From Muricoccus nepalensis (GTDB lineage Bacteria > Pseudomonadota > Alphaproteobacteria > Acetobacterales > Acetobacteraceae), in contig NZ_RCZP01000001.1 of assembly GCF_006438825.1 (NCBI RefSeq), positions 373,056-437,055 on the forward strand: a stretch of 64,000 bases of DNA, written 5' to 3'. Each line of letters begins with the position of its first letter. Within the stretch, counting starts at the first letter, position 1. The position numbers and the translations under genes were made by a program. This document shows, in pieces, positions 1 through 7,577 of this stretch. The notes under the pieces were generated by a model. It worked only from the letters and a program-made list of their open reading frames with translations, did no database searches and was not told the DNA's origin.

Positions 1-894
1 GCGCGCGGCCGAGGCCGCCAGCCGCGCCGCGCCGGGCATGGCCCCCCCGGCCACCACGACGTGGCCGCGGTGGTACTTGTGCCCCCCCACCTCCGGCGCC
101 GGCAGGCGCCAGAGGCCGGGCGCGTTGCGGAAGCTCCGGGGCTCGTCCCCCGCGAGCGCCTCGGCCAGCGCCGCCTCCGGCAGGCCGATATCTGCCAGGA
201 CCAGCTCCCCGCAGAGCGTCCGCCCCGGCAGCAGCAGGTGGCCGGGCTTCAGCCGCGCGAAGGTGACGGTGACCGCCGCCCCCACCACCTCCCCCAGCGG
301 CTGCCCCGTCGCGCCGTCGAGGCCGCTCGGCACGTCGACCGCCAGCACCGGGCCGCCCGCCGCGCGCAGCACCGCCAGGGCCCCCCCGGGCAGCGGCCGG
401 GACGGCGCGGCGCCGAGGAGCGCGTCGATCACGAGCCCGGCCCGCGCCGCCTCCGCCGGCTCGAAGGGCACGACCGGTCCCCGCCAGCGCGCCGCGGCCG
501 CTTCCGCCGGCCCGCCCGGCCGGGGCGGCGCCAGGGCCGCCACGGCCACCCCCCAGCCCGCCTCCTCCAGCCGGCGGGCCGCGACGTAGCCGTCCCCCCC
601 GTTGTTCCCCGGCCCGGCGAGCACGAGCACGCGCGCCCCGCGGAACCGCGCCGCCGCCTCCCGCGCGACGGCCAGCCCCGCCGCCTCCATCAGGCGCTCG
701 ACCGATACTGACGACGCCGCGTCCGCCCGCGCCATCGCGGCCGGCGAGAAGAGGTCCAGCGGCCAGGCGCTCGGGACGGACCGGCCGGGGGCGGGAAGGC
801 CCGGCGCCGCCCCGCCGTCCGTGCCGCCGGGCTCCCGGCCGCGCTCCCTCACCGATCTGGCGCGGCGGAAGCCACCAGGGGGACGTTTTGTCAT
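1..894 (-). CDS. nnr: Bifunctional NAD(P)H-hydrate epimerase / dehydratase, C-terminal part cut by the window edge
   Basis: Repairs hydrated NAD(P)H in the cytoplasm. The N-terminal epimerase interconverts R- and S-NADHX, and the C-terminal kinase-like domain dehydrates S-NADHX. The visible part holds a full YjeF_N domain: a helix with LMEAAGLAVA, the nucleotide loop GPGNNGGDGYVAARR near residue 94, VIDALLG, and DVPSGLDGATG. It then enters the YjeF_C domain at HKYHRGHVVVAGG before running off position 1. The start is uncertain. ATG at 894 gives a long poorly ordered leader before the family-typical stretch DLFSPAAMARADA. A GTG at 852 is an alternative, and neither has a strong ribosome site. 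The gene is divergent from the ParA-like gene. The family assignment is firm. Confidence 0.85.
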   Translation of the reverse strand, partial: MTKRPPGGFRRARSVRERGREPGGTDGGAAPGLPAPGRSVPSAWPLDLFSPAAMARADAASSVSVERLMEAAGLAVAREAAARFRGARVLVLAGPGNNGGDGYVAARRLEEAGWGVAVAALAPPRPGGPAEAAAARWRGPVVPFEPAEAARAGLVIDALLGAAPSRPLPGGALAVLRAAGGPVLAVDVPSGLDGATGQPLGEVVGAAVTVTFARLKPGHLLLPGRTLCGELVLADIGLPEAALAEALAGDEPRSFRNAPGLWRLPAPEVGGHKYHRGHVVVAGGAMPGAARLAASAAR

Positions 895-1038
895 GCGATC
901 AGGACGCTCACTCGCCGAAGTTGCCGAAGCTTACGCCCTGCCTCCGGAAAGGCGAGATGCCCCCTCCCCGGGAAGCCGGCTCGCCCGCTCGCGGCCGATA
1001 CGCGCTAGGCTCGCCCCGAATCGGGTGGGGGTGCGGGC

Positions 1039-1662
1039 ATGGCCTTCGTGGTGGCGGTGGCGCAGCGGAAGGGCGGGGCCGGCAAGTCGACCGTCGCGGC
1101 GAACCTCGCGGTAGCCCTGGCCGAGGCCGGCTTCAGCGCGGCCCTCCTCGACACGGACCCGCAGGGAACCCTCACCCGCTGGCACGCGCTACGGGGCCAG
1201 GCCGCCCGCGACCTCCATTTCGACAACCCCGCGGGCTGGCGCGTGCCCCAGGCCGTCACCCGGCTCCGGAAGGCCGTGGACTTCGTCGTCCTCGACACCC
1301 CGCCCCACGCGGACACGGACAGCCGGCTGGCCATGCGCTCGGCCGACCTCGTCCTCATCCCCCTCCAGCCCTCGGTCGCGGACCTCTGGGCCATGGAGGG
1401 CACGCTCGAGGTGGCGGCGGCCGAGAAGCGCTCCGTCGCCCTCATGCTCAACCGGGTGCCCGCGCAGGGCCGGGCGGCGCAGGAGGTGGCGGCGACGCTC
1501 GATCAGCGGAAGCTCCCCCTCCTCCCCTCCCCCTTCGGCAACCGCACTGCCTTCGCCGCCGCCTTCGCGGAGGGGCTCGGCGTCACCGAGCACGCCCCCC
1601 GCAGCCAGGCCGCCACCGAGGCCCGCGCCCTGGCCGAGGCCGTCCGTCGCGAGAGCGCCTAG
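1039..1662 (+). CDS. ParA/MinD-family P-loop ATPase, orphan
   Basis: A 207-residue ParA-type ATPase. The deviant Walker A motif KGGAGKST is at residues 11-18, with the signature lysine K11 and catalytic K16. The A' motif is DTDPQG near residue 40 and the Walker B-like stretch is VVLDTPP near residue 90. It lacks the N-terminal helix-turn-helix of plasmid P1-type ParA, so it resembles short ParA proteins that position cargo on the nucleoid. No parB or parS-like repeat is visible nearby, and the neighbours (nnr, EamA) do not suggest a cargo. It is therefore unlikely to be the main chromosome-segregation ParA, which normally sits with parB. Family assignment is secure and the role is unknown. 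Confidence 0.85.
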   Translation: MAFVVAVAQRKGGAGKSTVAANLAVALAEAGFSAALLDTDPQGTLTRWHALRGQAARDLHFDNPAGWRVPQAVTRLRKAVDFVVLDTPPHADTDSRLAMRSADLVLIPLQPSVADLWAMEGTLEVAAAEKRSVALMLNRVPAQGRAAQEVAATLDQRKLPLLPSPFGNRTAFAAAFAEGLGVTEHAPRSQAATEARALAEAVRRESA

Positions 1663-1682
1663 CGGCCCCGGCGCGAAGCAGC

Positions 1683-2591
1683 CTAGCCCGCCCGCACGAC
1701 CTCCGTCCGCCAGAGCGCGAGCCCCGCGCCGACGAGGACGAGGAACCCCGCCAGGTCCCACTCGTCCGGCACCTCCCCCCAGAGCAACACGCCGAGCGCC
1801 GTGGTCCAGAGGATCGCCGAGTACTCGAAGGGCGCGACCAGCGTCGTGTCCTCCGCCCGGTAGGCCGCGGTCATGAGCATCTGCGCCACGACCGAGACGA
1901 ACCCCACCACCAGCAGCAGCCCCCATTGCAGCGGCGTCGGCCAGGTCCAGCCCGGGATCGCCGCGAGGCCCGTGGCGAGGGCGGCGCCGATGGCGAACCA
2001 CAGCACGATGGTGATGCCGGACTCCCCCGCCTCCCCCATGCGGCGGATCGAGACCATGGCGCAGGCCCAGCCGAAGGCGCCGAGCAGCACCCCCCCGACC
2101 GCGCCGAGGTGCAGCGGCCCGCCGCCGCTCCCGGGCTGGAGCATCAGAAGCACCCCCCCGAAGCCTGCCAGCACCACCGCCACCCGCTGCCAGCCCACCC
2201 TCTCCCGCAGGACGACCACCGAGAGGGCCGTGAGGAAGAGGGGCATGGTGAAGTTGAGCGCGGTCACGGTCGCCAGCGGCAGCAGCGCGTAGCCGAAGAA
2301 GGAGCCGTACATGCCGACCAGCCCGCCCACCAGCCGCTCCAGGTGCCGGCGCGCGTGCCGCGTCCGCAGCGCGCCCCGCACCCCGCCCGGCGCCGACCGC
2401 GCCAGGAGGAACAGGACCGGCAGGGGCAGCAGGTTGCGGAAGAACACGAGCTCCGAGAGCGGCACGCCCCCCTGCAGCCCCTTCACCGCCGCCGCGGCCA
2501 GGGCGAAGAGGCCGGCCGAGCCGGTGACGCAGGCGATCGCCCGGACCCGCGCGGCGCGCGGGCCGGCGGTGCGGGACAGGGAGGGGTTCAT
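1683..2591 (-). CDS. EamA/DMT-superfamily transporter (10 TM)
   Basis: About 302 residues with two repeats of roughly five hydrophobic helices, typical of the drug/metabolite (RhaT/EamA) transporter superfamily in the inner membrane. Landmarks are the N-terminal helix FALAAAAVKGLQGG followed by ELVFFRN, which matches the first EamA repeat, and PFEYSAILWTTALGVLLWGEVPD near the C-terminus, which matches the second. I chose the ATG at 2591 (MNPSLSRTAG) because upstream in-frame codons give only a low-complexity Arg/Pro leader. The substrate cannot be read from sequence; related proteins export amino acids or small metabolites. Its 3' end lies 20 bases from the end of the convergent ParA-like gene. 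Confidence 0.85.
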   Translation of the reverse strand: MNPSLSRTAGPRAARVRAIACVTGSAGLFALAAAAVKGLQGGVPLSELVFFRNLLPLPVLFLLARSAPGGVRGALRTRHARRHLERLVGGLVGMYGSFFGYALLPLATVTALNFTMPLFLTALSVVVLRERVGWQRVAVVLAGFGGVLLMLQPGSGGGPLHLGAVGGVLLGAFGWACAMVSIRRMGEAGESGITIVLWFAIGAALATGLAAIPGWTWPTPLQWGLLLVVGFVSVVAQMLMTAAYRAEDTTLVAPFEYSAILWTTALGVLLWGEVPDEWDLAGFLVLVGAGLALWRTEVVRAG

Positions 2592-2761
2592 GCGTGGGGC
2601 TTCGTGTGACCGTGCTGGGCGTGACCGCGCCGCCATTCTCCCCCCCGCCGCCCCGGCCGCAACCCCCGCGGGCGACCGTTCCGTCGCGCCGCCCCGCGCC
2701 CGCCTCCCACCTCCCCGCCGATTTCCCCCCCGCGGCCATCCGCGGTAGCGTCCCGCCCCCG

Positions 2762-3430
2762 ATGACCGACCACGACGGCCCGCCCGCCCCGCCCCCGGCC
2801 CGGCCCGCCAACGCCCCGCCCGTGCCCCCGCACCCCCTCTACGCCCCCGAGGCCGACGACGTGGTCTGGGCCGGGCGCTTCCCGGTGCAGCGCGTGCGCT
2901 TCCGCTTCCGCAAGCGCGACGGCACCCTCTCCGGCCCCCTCACCTGGGAGCTGATGCGGCGCGGCCAGGGCACGGTCATCCTTCCCTGGGACCCCGTCTC
3001 GGACCGCATCGCCCTCATCGAGCAGTTCCGCCTGCCCGCCCTGGCCGCCGGCGAGGAGCCGCGCATGACGGAGCTCCCGGCGAGGCTCGTCGAGCCCGGC
3101 GAGGACCCGGCCGCGACCGCCCGGCGGGAGCTGGAGGAGGAGACCGGCCTCCGCTGCTCGCGCCTGGAGCCGATCGGCACCTACATGCTCATGCACGGCG
3201 CCTCGGACGAGCGGGTGCACTTCCAGCTCGCCCGCGTCGCGCTCGAGGAGGGCGCCGGCACGATCGGCGGCCTGGCCGCCGAGAGCGAGGAGACGGCCGT
3301 GGTCGTGGTGACGGCGGCCGAAGCCTTCGCCATGGTGGCGGAGAACCGGATCCGGAACGCCCCCGCGGCCCTTGCCCTGCTCTGGTTGCAGGTGAACCAC
3401 GCCCGCCTGCGGGCGGAATGGACGAGATGA
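2762..3430 (+). CDS. NudF-like Nudix hydrolase (ADP-ribose / sugar-nucleotide pyrophosphatase)
   Basis: 222 residues. The N-terminal half (DGTLSGPLTWELMRRG, then VILPWDPVSDRIALIEQFR) is the dimer-forming part of ADP-ribose pyrophosphatases. The Nudix segment follows at about residues 110-133, with GEDPAATARRELEEETGL giving the metal-binding REXXEE core. The first glycine of the Nudix consensus (GX5E) is replaced by arginine (PARLVEPGE). This may alter loop geometry but leaves the metal-binding glutamates intact. Start at ATG 2762 (MTDHDGPP); the upstream in-frame extension is low-complexity. It heads a four-gene operon, and its TGA overlaps the alaX start (ATGATG at 3427-3432). Confidence 0.82.
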   Translation: MTDHDGPPAPPPARPANAPPVPPHPLYAPEADDVVWAGRFPVQRVRFRFRKRDGTLSGPLTWELMRRGQGTVILPWDPVSDRIALIEQFRLPALAAGEEPRMTELPARLVEPGEDPAATARRELEEETGLRCSRLEPIGTYMLMHGASDERVHFQLARVALEEGAGTIGGLAAESEETAVVVVTAAEAFAMVAENRIRNAPAALALLWLQVNHARLRAEWTR

Positions 3431-4158
3431 TGCAGACCCAAGCCCTCTACCGCGACGACGCCTACGCCGCCGCCACCCCGGCCACCGTGATCGAATCCTC
3501 CGAGGCCGGCGTCCTCCTCGACCGCAGCGTCTTCTACCCCCGCGCCGGCGGCCAGCCCGGCGACACCGGCACGCTCGTGTGGGAAGGCGGCGCGATGCCC
3601 GTCGCCGACACCGTGAAGGCGTCGGACGGCTCCCCCCTGCACGTCCCCGCGCCCGGCGCCCCCCTGCCCCCGCCCGGCACGACGGTGGAGGCGCGCATCG
3701 ACTGGACCCGCCGCCACCGGCACATGCGCATGCACACCACGCTGCACCTTCTCTGCGCGGCGATGCCCGGCATCTACGCCACCGGCAACCAGATCGGCGC
3801 CGAGAAGTCCCGCCTCGACTTCGACCTGCCGGAGCCGCCCACGAAGGAGTGGGTGACGGAAAAGCTGAACGAGCTCATCGCCGGCGACCACCCGATCGGC
3901 GAGCGGTGGATCACCGAGGCCGAGCTGGACGCCAACCCCGGCCTCGTCCGCACCCTCTCCGTCCAGCCCCCGCGCGGCGCCGGCCAGGTGCGCTTGGTCC
4001 GCATCGGCCCGGAGGACGCGCCGGTCGACCTCCAGCCCTGCGGCGGCACCCATGTCCGCCGCACCGGCGAGATCGGGCGCGTGGAGGTGCTGAAGATGGA
4101 GAGCAAGGGCAAGCAGAACCGGCGCATCCACATCGTGCTGGCGGAGGACACCCCATGA
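3418..4158 (+). CDS. AlaX-type alanyl-tRNA editing hydrolase
   Basis: Free-standing trans-editing domain that deacylates mischarged Ser- or Gly-tRNA(Ala). The zinc ligands are all present: HTTLH (H106 and H110) and CGGTH (C208 and H212). DRSVFYPRAGGQPGDTG is the conserved N-terminal beta-barrel motif seen in AlaRS C-terminal and AlaX-L proteins. At 246 residues it is AlaX-L size. Possible starts are ATG 3418, 3427 or 3430, the last two overlapping the Nudix stop as in translational coupling. Its own stop overlaps the sulfurtransferase ATG (ATGA at 4155-4158). The position between a Nudix gene and cysteine-related enzymes is noteworthy, but no functional link is shown. Confidence 0.88.
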   Translation: MDEMMQTQALYRDDAYAAATPATVIESSEAGVLLDRSVFYPRAGGQPGDTGTLVWEGGAMPVADTVKASDGSPLHVPAPGAPLPPPGTTVEARIDWTRRHRHMRMHTTLHLLCAAMPGIYATGNQIGAEKSRLDFDLPEPPTKEWVTEKLNELIAGDHPIGERWITEAELDANPGLVRTLSVQPPRGAGQVRLVRIGPEDAPVDLQPCGGTHVRRTGEIGRVEVLKMESKGKQNRRIHIVLAEDTP

Positions 4159-5021
4159 ACGACCCCACGAATAGCCTCGTCTCGACGGAGTGGCTGGCCG
4201 CCGAGCTCGGCAAGCCCGACCTCGTCGTGCTCGACTGCACCCTCTTCCTGCCCAACGAGCCCGGCGACAAGTTCGAGGGCTTCCGCGCCGCCCACATCCC
4301 CGGCGCCCGCCTCTTCGACATCGACCTCTTCGCCGACCCCGACAGCGACCTGCCGCACATGGTCCCGACCCCCGCACGCTTCGCCAAGCTCGCGGGCGCG
4401 CTCGGCATCGCCAACGCCAGCCGCGTCGTCTTCTACGACCAGCACGGCCTGCGCGCCTCCGCCCGCGGCTGGTGGCTCATGCGCCTGATGGGCCACGAGA
4501 ACGCCATGGTGCTCGACGGCGGCCTGCCGAAATGGAAGCGCGAGGGCCGCCCGACCGAGACCGGCGAGGCCACCCCCGCCCCGGCCGCCACCTTCGTGCC
4601 GGACTTCCGCGCCGACCGCCTCCGCGGCATCGGCGACATCAAGCGGATCGTGCGCCAGGGCGGCGGCGAGGCCCTGATCCTCGACGCCCGCGCCGCCGGC
4701 CGCTTCGACGGCACCGCGCCCGAGCCGCGCCCCGGCCTGCCCTCCGGCCACATGCCCGGCGCCGCCAACATCGCCTTCACCGAACTCCTGACGCCGGACG
4801 GCACCATGCTGCCCTCCGACGCGCTCCGCGCCCGCTTCGAGCGCGCGGGCGCGGACGGCGAGCGCCCGGTGATCCTCTCCTGCGGCTCCGGCGTCACCGC
4901 CTGCGTGCTGGCGCTCGGCCTCGTCCGCGCCGGCCTGCCCGAGGGCGCCGTCTACGACGGCTCCTGGACCGAATGGGCGCTGCGCCCGGAAACACCGAAG
5001 ACCACGAAGGACGCCGCCTGA
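4155..5021 (+). CDS. sseA: 3-mercaptopyruvate sulfurtransferase (tandem rhodanese)
   Basis: 288 residues with two rhodanese domains. The first (residues ~8-135) contains FRAAHIPGARLFDID and DGGLPKW and is inactive. The second (~160-280) holds DARAAGRFDG, SGHMPGAANI and the active loop CGSGVTA with the persulfide cysteine C243. The loop CG[S/T]GV[T/A] is typical of mercaptopyruvate rather than thiosulfate sulfurtransferase. The enzyme moves sulfur from 3-mercaptopyruvate, a transamination product of cysteine, to thiol acceptors. The start overlaps the alaX stop (ATGA), and the stop overlaps the metC start (TGATG at 5019-5023), so the genes are coupled. Confidence 0.92.
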   Translation: MNDPTNSLVSTEWLAAELGKPDLVVLDCTLFLPNEPGDKFEGFRAAHIPGARLFDIDLFADPDSDLPHMVPTPARFAKLAGALGIANASRVVFYDQHGLRASARGWWLMRLMGHENAMVLDGGLPKWKREGRPTETGEATPAPAATFVPDFRADRLRGIGDIKRIVRQGGGEALILDARAAGRFDGTAPEPRPGLPSGHMPGAANIAFTELLTPDGTMLPSDALRARFERAGADGERPVILSCGSGVTACVLALGLVRAGLPEGAVYDGSWTEWALRPETPKTTKDAA

Positions 5022-6214
5022 TGGCTGATCCCACCGATAAGCAGCTCGGCTTCGCCACCCGCATGTCCCACCACGGGCGCGCGGGCGCCAAGGTGCACGG
5101 CTTCGTCAACCCGCCCGTCCACCGCGGCTCCACGGTGCTGTTCCCGGACTGCGAGAGCCGCAAGGCCGCCGCCAAGCAGCGCTACGAGCAGGTGCTCACC
5201 TACGGCACCGCCGGCGGCCCCACCCACCACATGCTCGAGGACATGATCGCCGAGATCGAGGGCGGCACCCGCGCCCTTATCGTCGGCACCGGCCTCGCCG
5301 CCGTCATGGTCCCGCTGCTGGCCTACCTGAAGGCCGGCGAGCACTGCCTCATGCCCGACAGCGTCTACGGCCCTGCCCGCAACCTCGCGGACGGCCTCAT
5401 GAAGGGGTGGGGGATCGAGACGACCTACTACGATCCCACCGTGGACGAGGCGGGGATGCGCGCGCTCCTCCGCCCGAACACGAAGGTCGTCTACACCGAG
5501 AGTCCGGGCAGCCACACCTTCGAGGTGCAGGACATCCCCGCCCTCGCCCGCGCCGCCCACGCGGCCGGCGCCAAGGTGCTGATGGACAACACCTGGGGCT
5601 TCTACAACTTCCAGCCCTTCGAGCACGGGGTGGACGTCTCCATCCAGGCGCTGACGAAGTACGCGGGCGGCCACTCCGACGTCCTGCTCGGCAGCGTCGC
5701 CGTGAACACGCCCGAGGACTGGACGGTGGTGAAGACGGCCGCCAGCCAGCTCGGCCAGTTCGCAAGCCCCGACGACTGCTGGCTCTGCCTCCGCGGCCTG
5801 CGCACCCTGCCCGTGCGCCTGCGCGAGCAGGCCGAGGCCGGGCTCGTCGTCGCCCGCTGGCTGGAAGGGCGTCCGGAGGTGCTGCGCCTGCTGCACCCGG
5901 CGCTGCCCTCCCATCCCCAGCACGCCCTCTACGCCCGCGACTTCGCGGCGCCCTGCTCGCTCTTCGGCGTGGTGCTCCAGCCCCGCTACTCCGAGGCGGA
6001 CGCGGAGGCGGTCTGCGACAACCTCGCCCTCTTCGGCATCGGCGCCTCCTGGGGCGGCTACGAGAGCCTGGCCCTGCCCACCGCGCCCTCCATCACCCGC
6101 ACGGCGCGCGACCCGGGCCTCGGCGGCCCGGCCATCCGCATCCACATCGGCCTGGAGAACACCGAGGACCTGATCGCCGACCTCGCCCAGGCGCTGGACC
6201 GCCTGCCCCGCTGA
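5021..6214 (+). CDS. metC: Cystathionine beta-lyase (PLP, Cys/Met metabolism family)
   Basis: 397 residues of the Cys/Met-metabolism PLP fold type I family. Visible are the N-terminal VNPPVHRGSTVLF, YGTAGGPTHHMLE (Tyr and Gly for cofactor phosphate), MDNTWGFYNFQP with the PLP-binding aspartate, and the Schiff-base lysine K213 in ALTKYAGGHSD. NPPVHRGSTV and the GHSDVLLG motif match MetC-type lyases. It cleaves cystathionine to homocysteine, pyruvate and ammonia, and many relatives also desulfhydrate cysteine. With the preceding sulfurtransferase it points to cysteine/homocysteine sulfur handling. It is the last gene of the operon and converges on the TLC-type transporter gene. Confidence 0.9.
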   Translation: MADPTDKQLGFATRMSHHGRAGAKVHGFVNPPVHRGSTVLFPDCESRKAAAKQRYEQVLTYGTAGGPTHHMLEDMIAEIEGGTRALIVGTGLAAVMVPLLAYLKAGEHCLMPDSVYGPARNLADGLMKGWGIETTYYDPTVDEAGMRALLRPNTKVVYTESPGSHTFEVQDIPALARAAHAAGAKVLMDNTWGFYNFQPFEHGVDVSIQALTKYAGGHSDVLLGSVAVNTPEDWTVVKTAASQLGQFASPDDCWLCLRGLRTLPVRLREQAEAGLVVARWLEGRPEVLRLLHPALPSHPQHALYARDFAAPCSLFGVVLQPRYSEADAEAVCDNLALFGIGASWGGYESLALPTAPSITRTARDPGLGGPAIRIHIGLENTEDLIADLAQALDRLPR

Positions 6215-6233
6215 GCCCGCCCGCCCCGTCCGG

Positions 6234-7577
6234 TCACGCCGGGCGGGGCGCCGCCTCCGCCGCCTCCGCCCGCTCCTGCCGCCGCCCGAGCCAGAAGCTG
6301 AGCCCGAGCCAGAGCACCGAGAGCGGCACCGCGACCACCGCGACCCCCGTCATCCCGAGCCCCAGCGCGGCCAGCCCCGCGTAGGACCAGGACCCCACCT
6401 GGTCGCCCCCGCGGTAGACCACCGTGTCGATGAAGTTCTTCGCCTTGTAGCGGTCCTCCCGCGGCACCGAGGTGAACAGCACCTCCCGCGTCGGCCGGGC
6501 GAGAGCGAAGTTGCTGACCCGCCGCAGCACCTGCACCGCGACGAACACCGCGACCGTCGGCGAGGCCGCCAGCGCCGCGAAGCCGGCCACGCTGAACAGC
6601 GGCAGCGCGCAGAGGGTGAGCGCGACCCCCAGCCACCCCATCAGCCGCCCCGTCAGGAAGAGCTGGAACACCAGCGTCAGCACGTTCACCCAGAAGTCGA
6701 TGTCGGCGAAGAAGGCCGTGCGCGCCGCCCGGCTCGGGAAGTTCGCCTCGGCGATCGTCGCCTGCTGGAAGTAGAGGAAGGTGGAGGTGACGGAGTAGAA
6801 GAGGATGAAGAAGGCGATCCCCAGCAGGTAGGGCGAGCGGAAGGTGTGCGTCATCCCCGCGAAGATGCCGCCCCCCACCGCGCGGTGCGGGTCGTCCCCC
6901 GGCACCGGCCGCGCGAAGGCGTCGCTGATCCGCGACAGCCGGCGCGACGCCAGCACCGCCACCTCCAGCAGGAGGATGGAGGCGAGCAGCAGCCAGGTCT
7001 GCCCCACATGCTCCACGAAGCCCGCCGTCAGGCTCGACCCCGCGATCCCCCCCAGCGTCGCGCCCGCCGCCAGGAAGCCGAAGAGCCGCTTGCCCTGCTC
7101 CGCGTCGAAGACGTCCACCACGAAGGACCAGAAGACCGACACGACGAAGAGGTTGAAGACCGAGATCCAGATGAAGAAGGCCCGCCCGATCCAGACGTGC
7201 TGCTCGGGCGTGGCGAAGCCGAGCAGCGCCATGAAAAGCAGCAGGTTCAGCATGAAGAAGCGGTAGGCGATCGCGATGAAGCGCTCCCGCGGGAAGCGCC
7301 GCACGGCAAAGGCGAAGAGCGGGTTGACCGCCAGCATGGCCACCAGCGTGCCCGTGAACAGCCAGGGCAGGTTCCGCACCCCGCCCGCGACGCCCAGCTC
7401 GTCCCGGATCGGCCGCAGCACGTAGTAGGCGAGGAACAGCGCGAAGACGTAGAGCCAGGACCAGGCCAGCGCCCGCGCCTCCGCCGGCCGCACGTCGATC
7501 GCGCGCCGGAGCAGCCGGTAGGCCCAGCCCCCCTCCGCCGCCGCGCCAGGGAGCGCGGGGCGCGCCTCAGAGGGCAT
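6234..7577 (-). CDS. TLC/ATP:ADP antiporter-like membrane carrier (12 TM)
   Basis: 447 residues with about 12 hydrophobic segments. The N-terminus (LAYYVLRPIRDELGVAGG) and the stretch VVSVFWSFVVDVFDAEQGKR, then LFGFLAAGATLGGIAGS, resemble free-living bacterial members of the ADP/ATP translocase (TLC) family, often labelled NTP/NDP exchange transporter or MFS. In obligate intracellular bacteria these proteins exchange nucleotides. In free-living bacteria the substrate is unknown and nucleotide exchange should not be assumed. An arginine-rich stretch near the C-terminus (RVSNFALARPTREVLF, then EDRYKAKNFIDT) is conserved in the group. The start overlaps the end of the aldo/keto reductase gene by 11 bases, so the two are probably cotranscribed. 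Confidence 0.75.
   Translation of the reverse strand: MPSEARPALPGAAAEGGWAYRLLRRAIDVRPAEARALAWSWLYVFALFLAYYVLRPIRDELGVAGGVRNLPWLFTGTLVAMLAVNPLFAFAVRRFPRERFIAIAYRFFMLNLLLFMALLGFATPEQHVWIGRAFFIWISVFNLFVVSVFWSFVVDVFDAEQGKRLFGFLAAGATLGGIAGSSLTAGFVEHVGQTWLLLASILLLEVAVLASRRLSRISDAFARPVPGDDPHRAVGGGIFAGMTHTFRSPYLLGIAFFILFYSVTSTFLYFQQATIAEANFPSRAARTAFFADIDFWVNVLTLVFQLFLTGRLMGWLGVALTLCALPLFSVAGFAALAASPTVAVFVAVQVLRRVSNFALARPTREVLFTSVPREDRYKAKNFIDTVVYRGGDQVGSWSYAGLAALGLGMTGVAVVAVPLSVLWLGLSFWLGRRQERAEAAEAAPRPA

Noticed and set aside
1039-1662. ParA as evidence of a plasmid or integrated element
   Set aside because: No parB, replication, integrase or transfer gene; all neighbours are ordinary chromosomal genes.
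888-2609. Long plus-strand frame across the ParA-like and EamA genes
   Set aside because: Pro/Arg/His-rich shadow reading antisense to EamA; no ribosome site, no domain.
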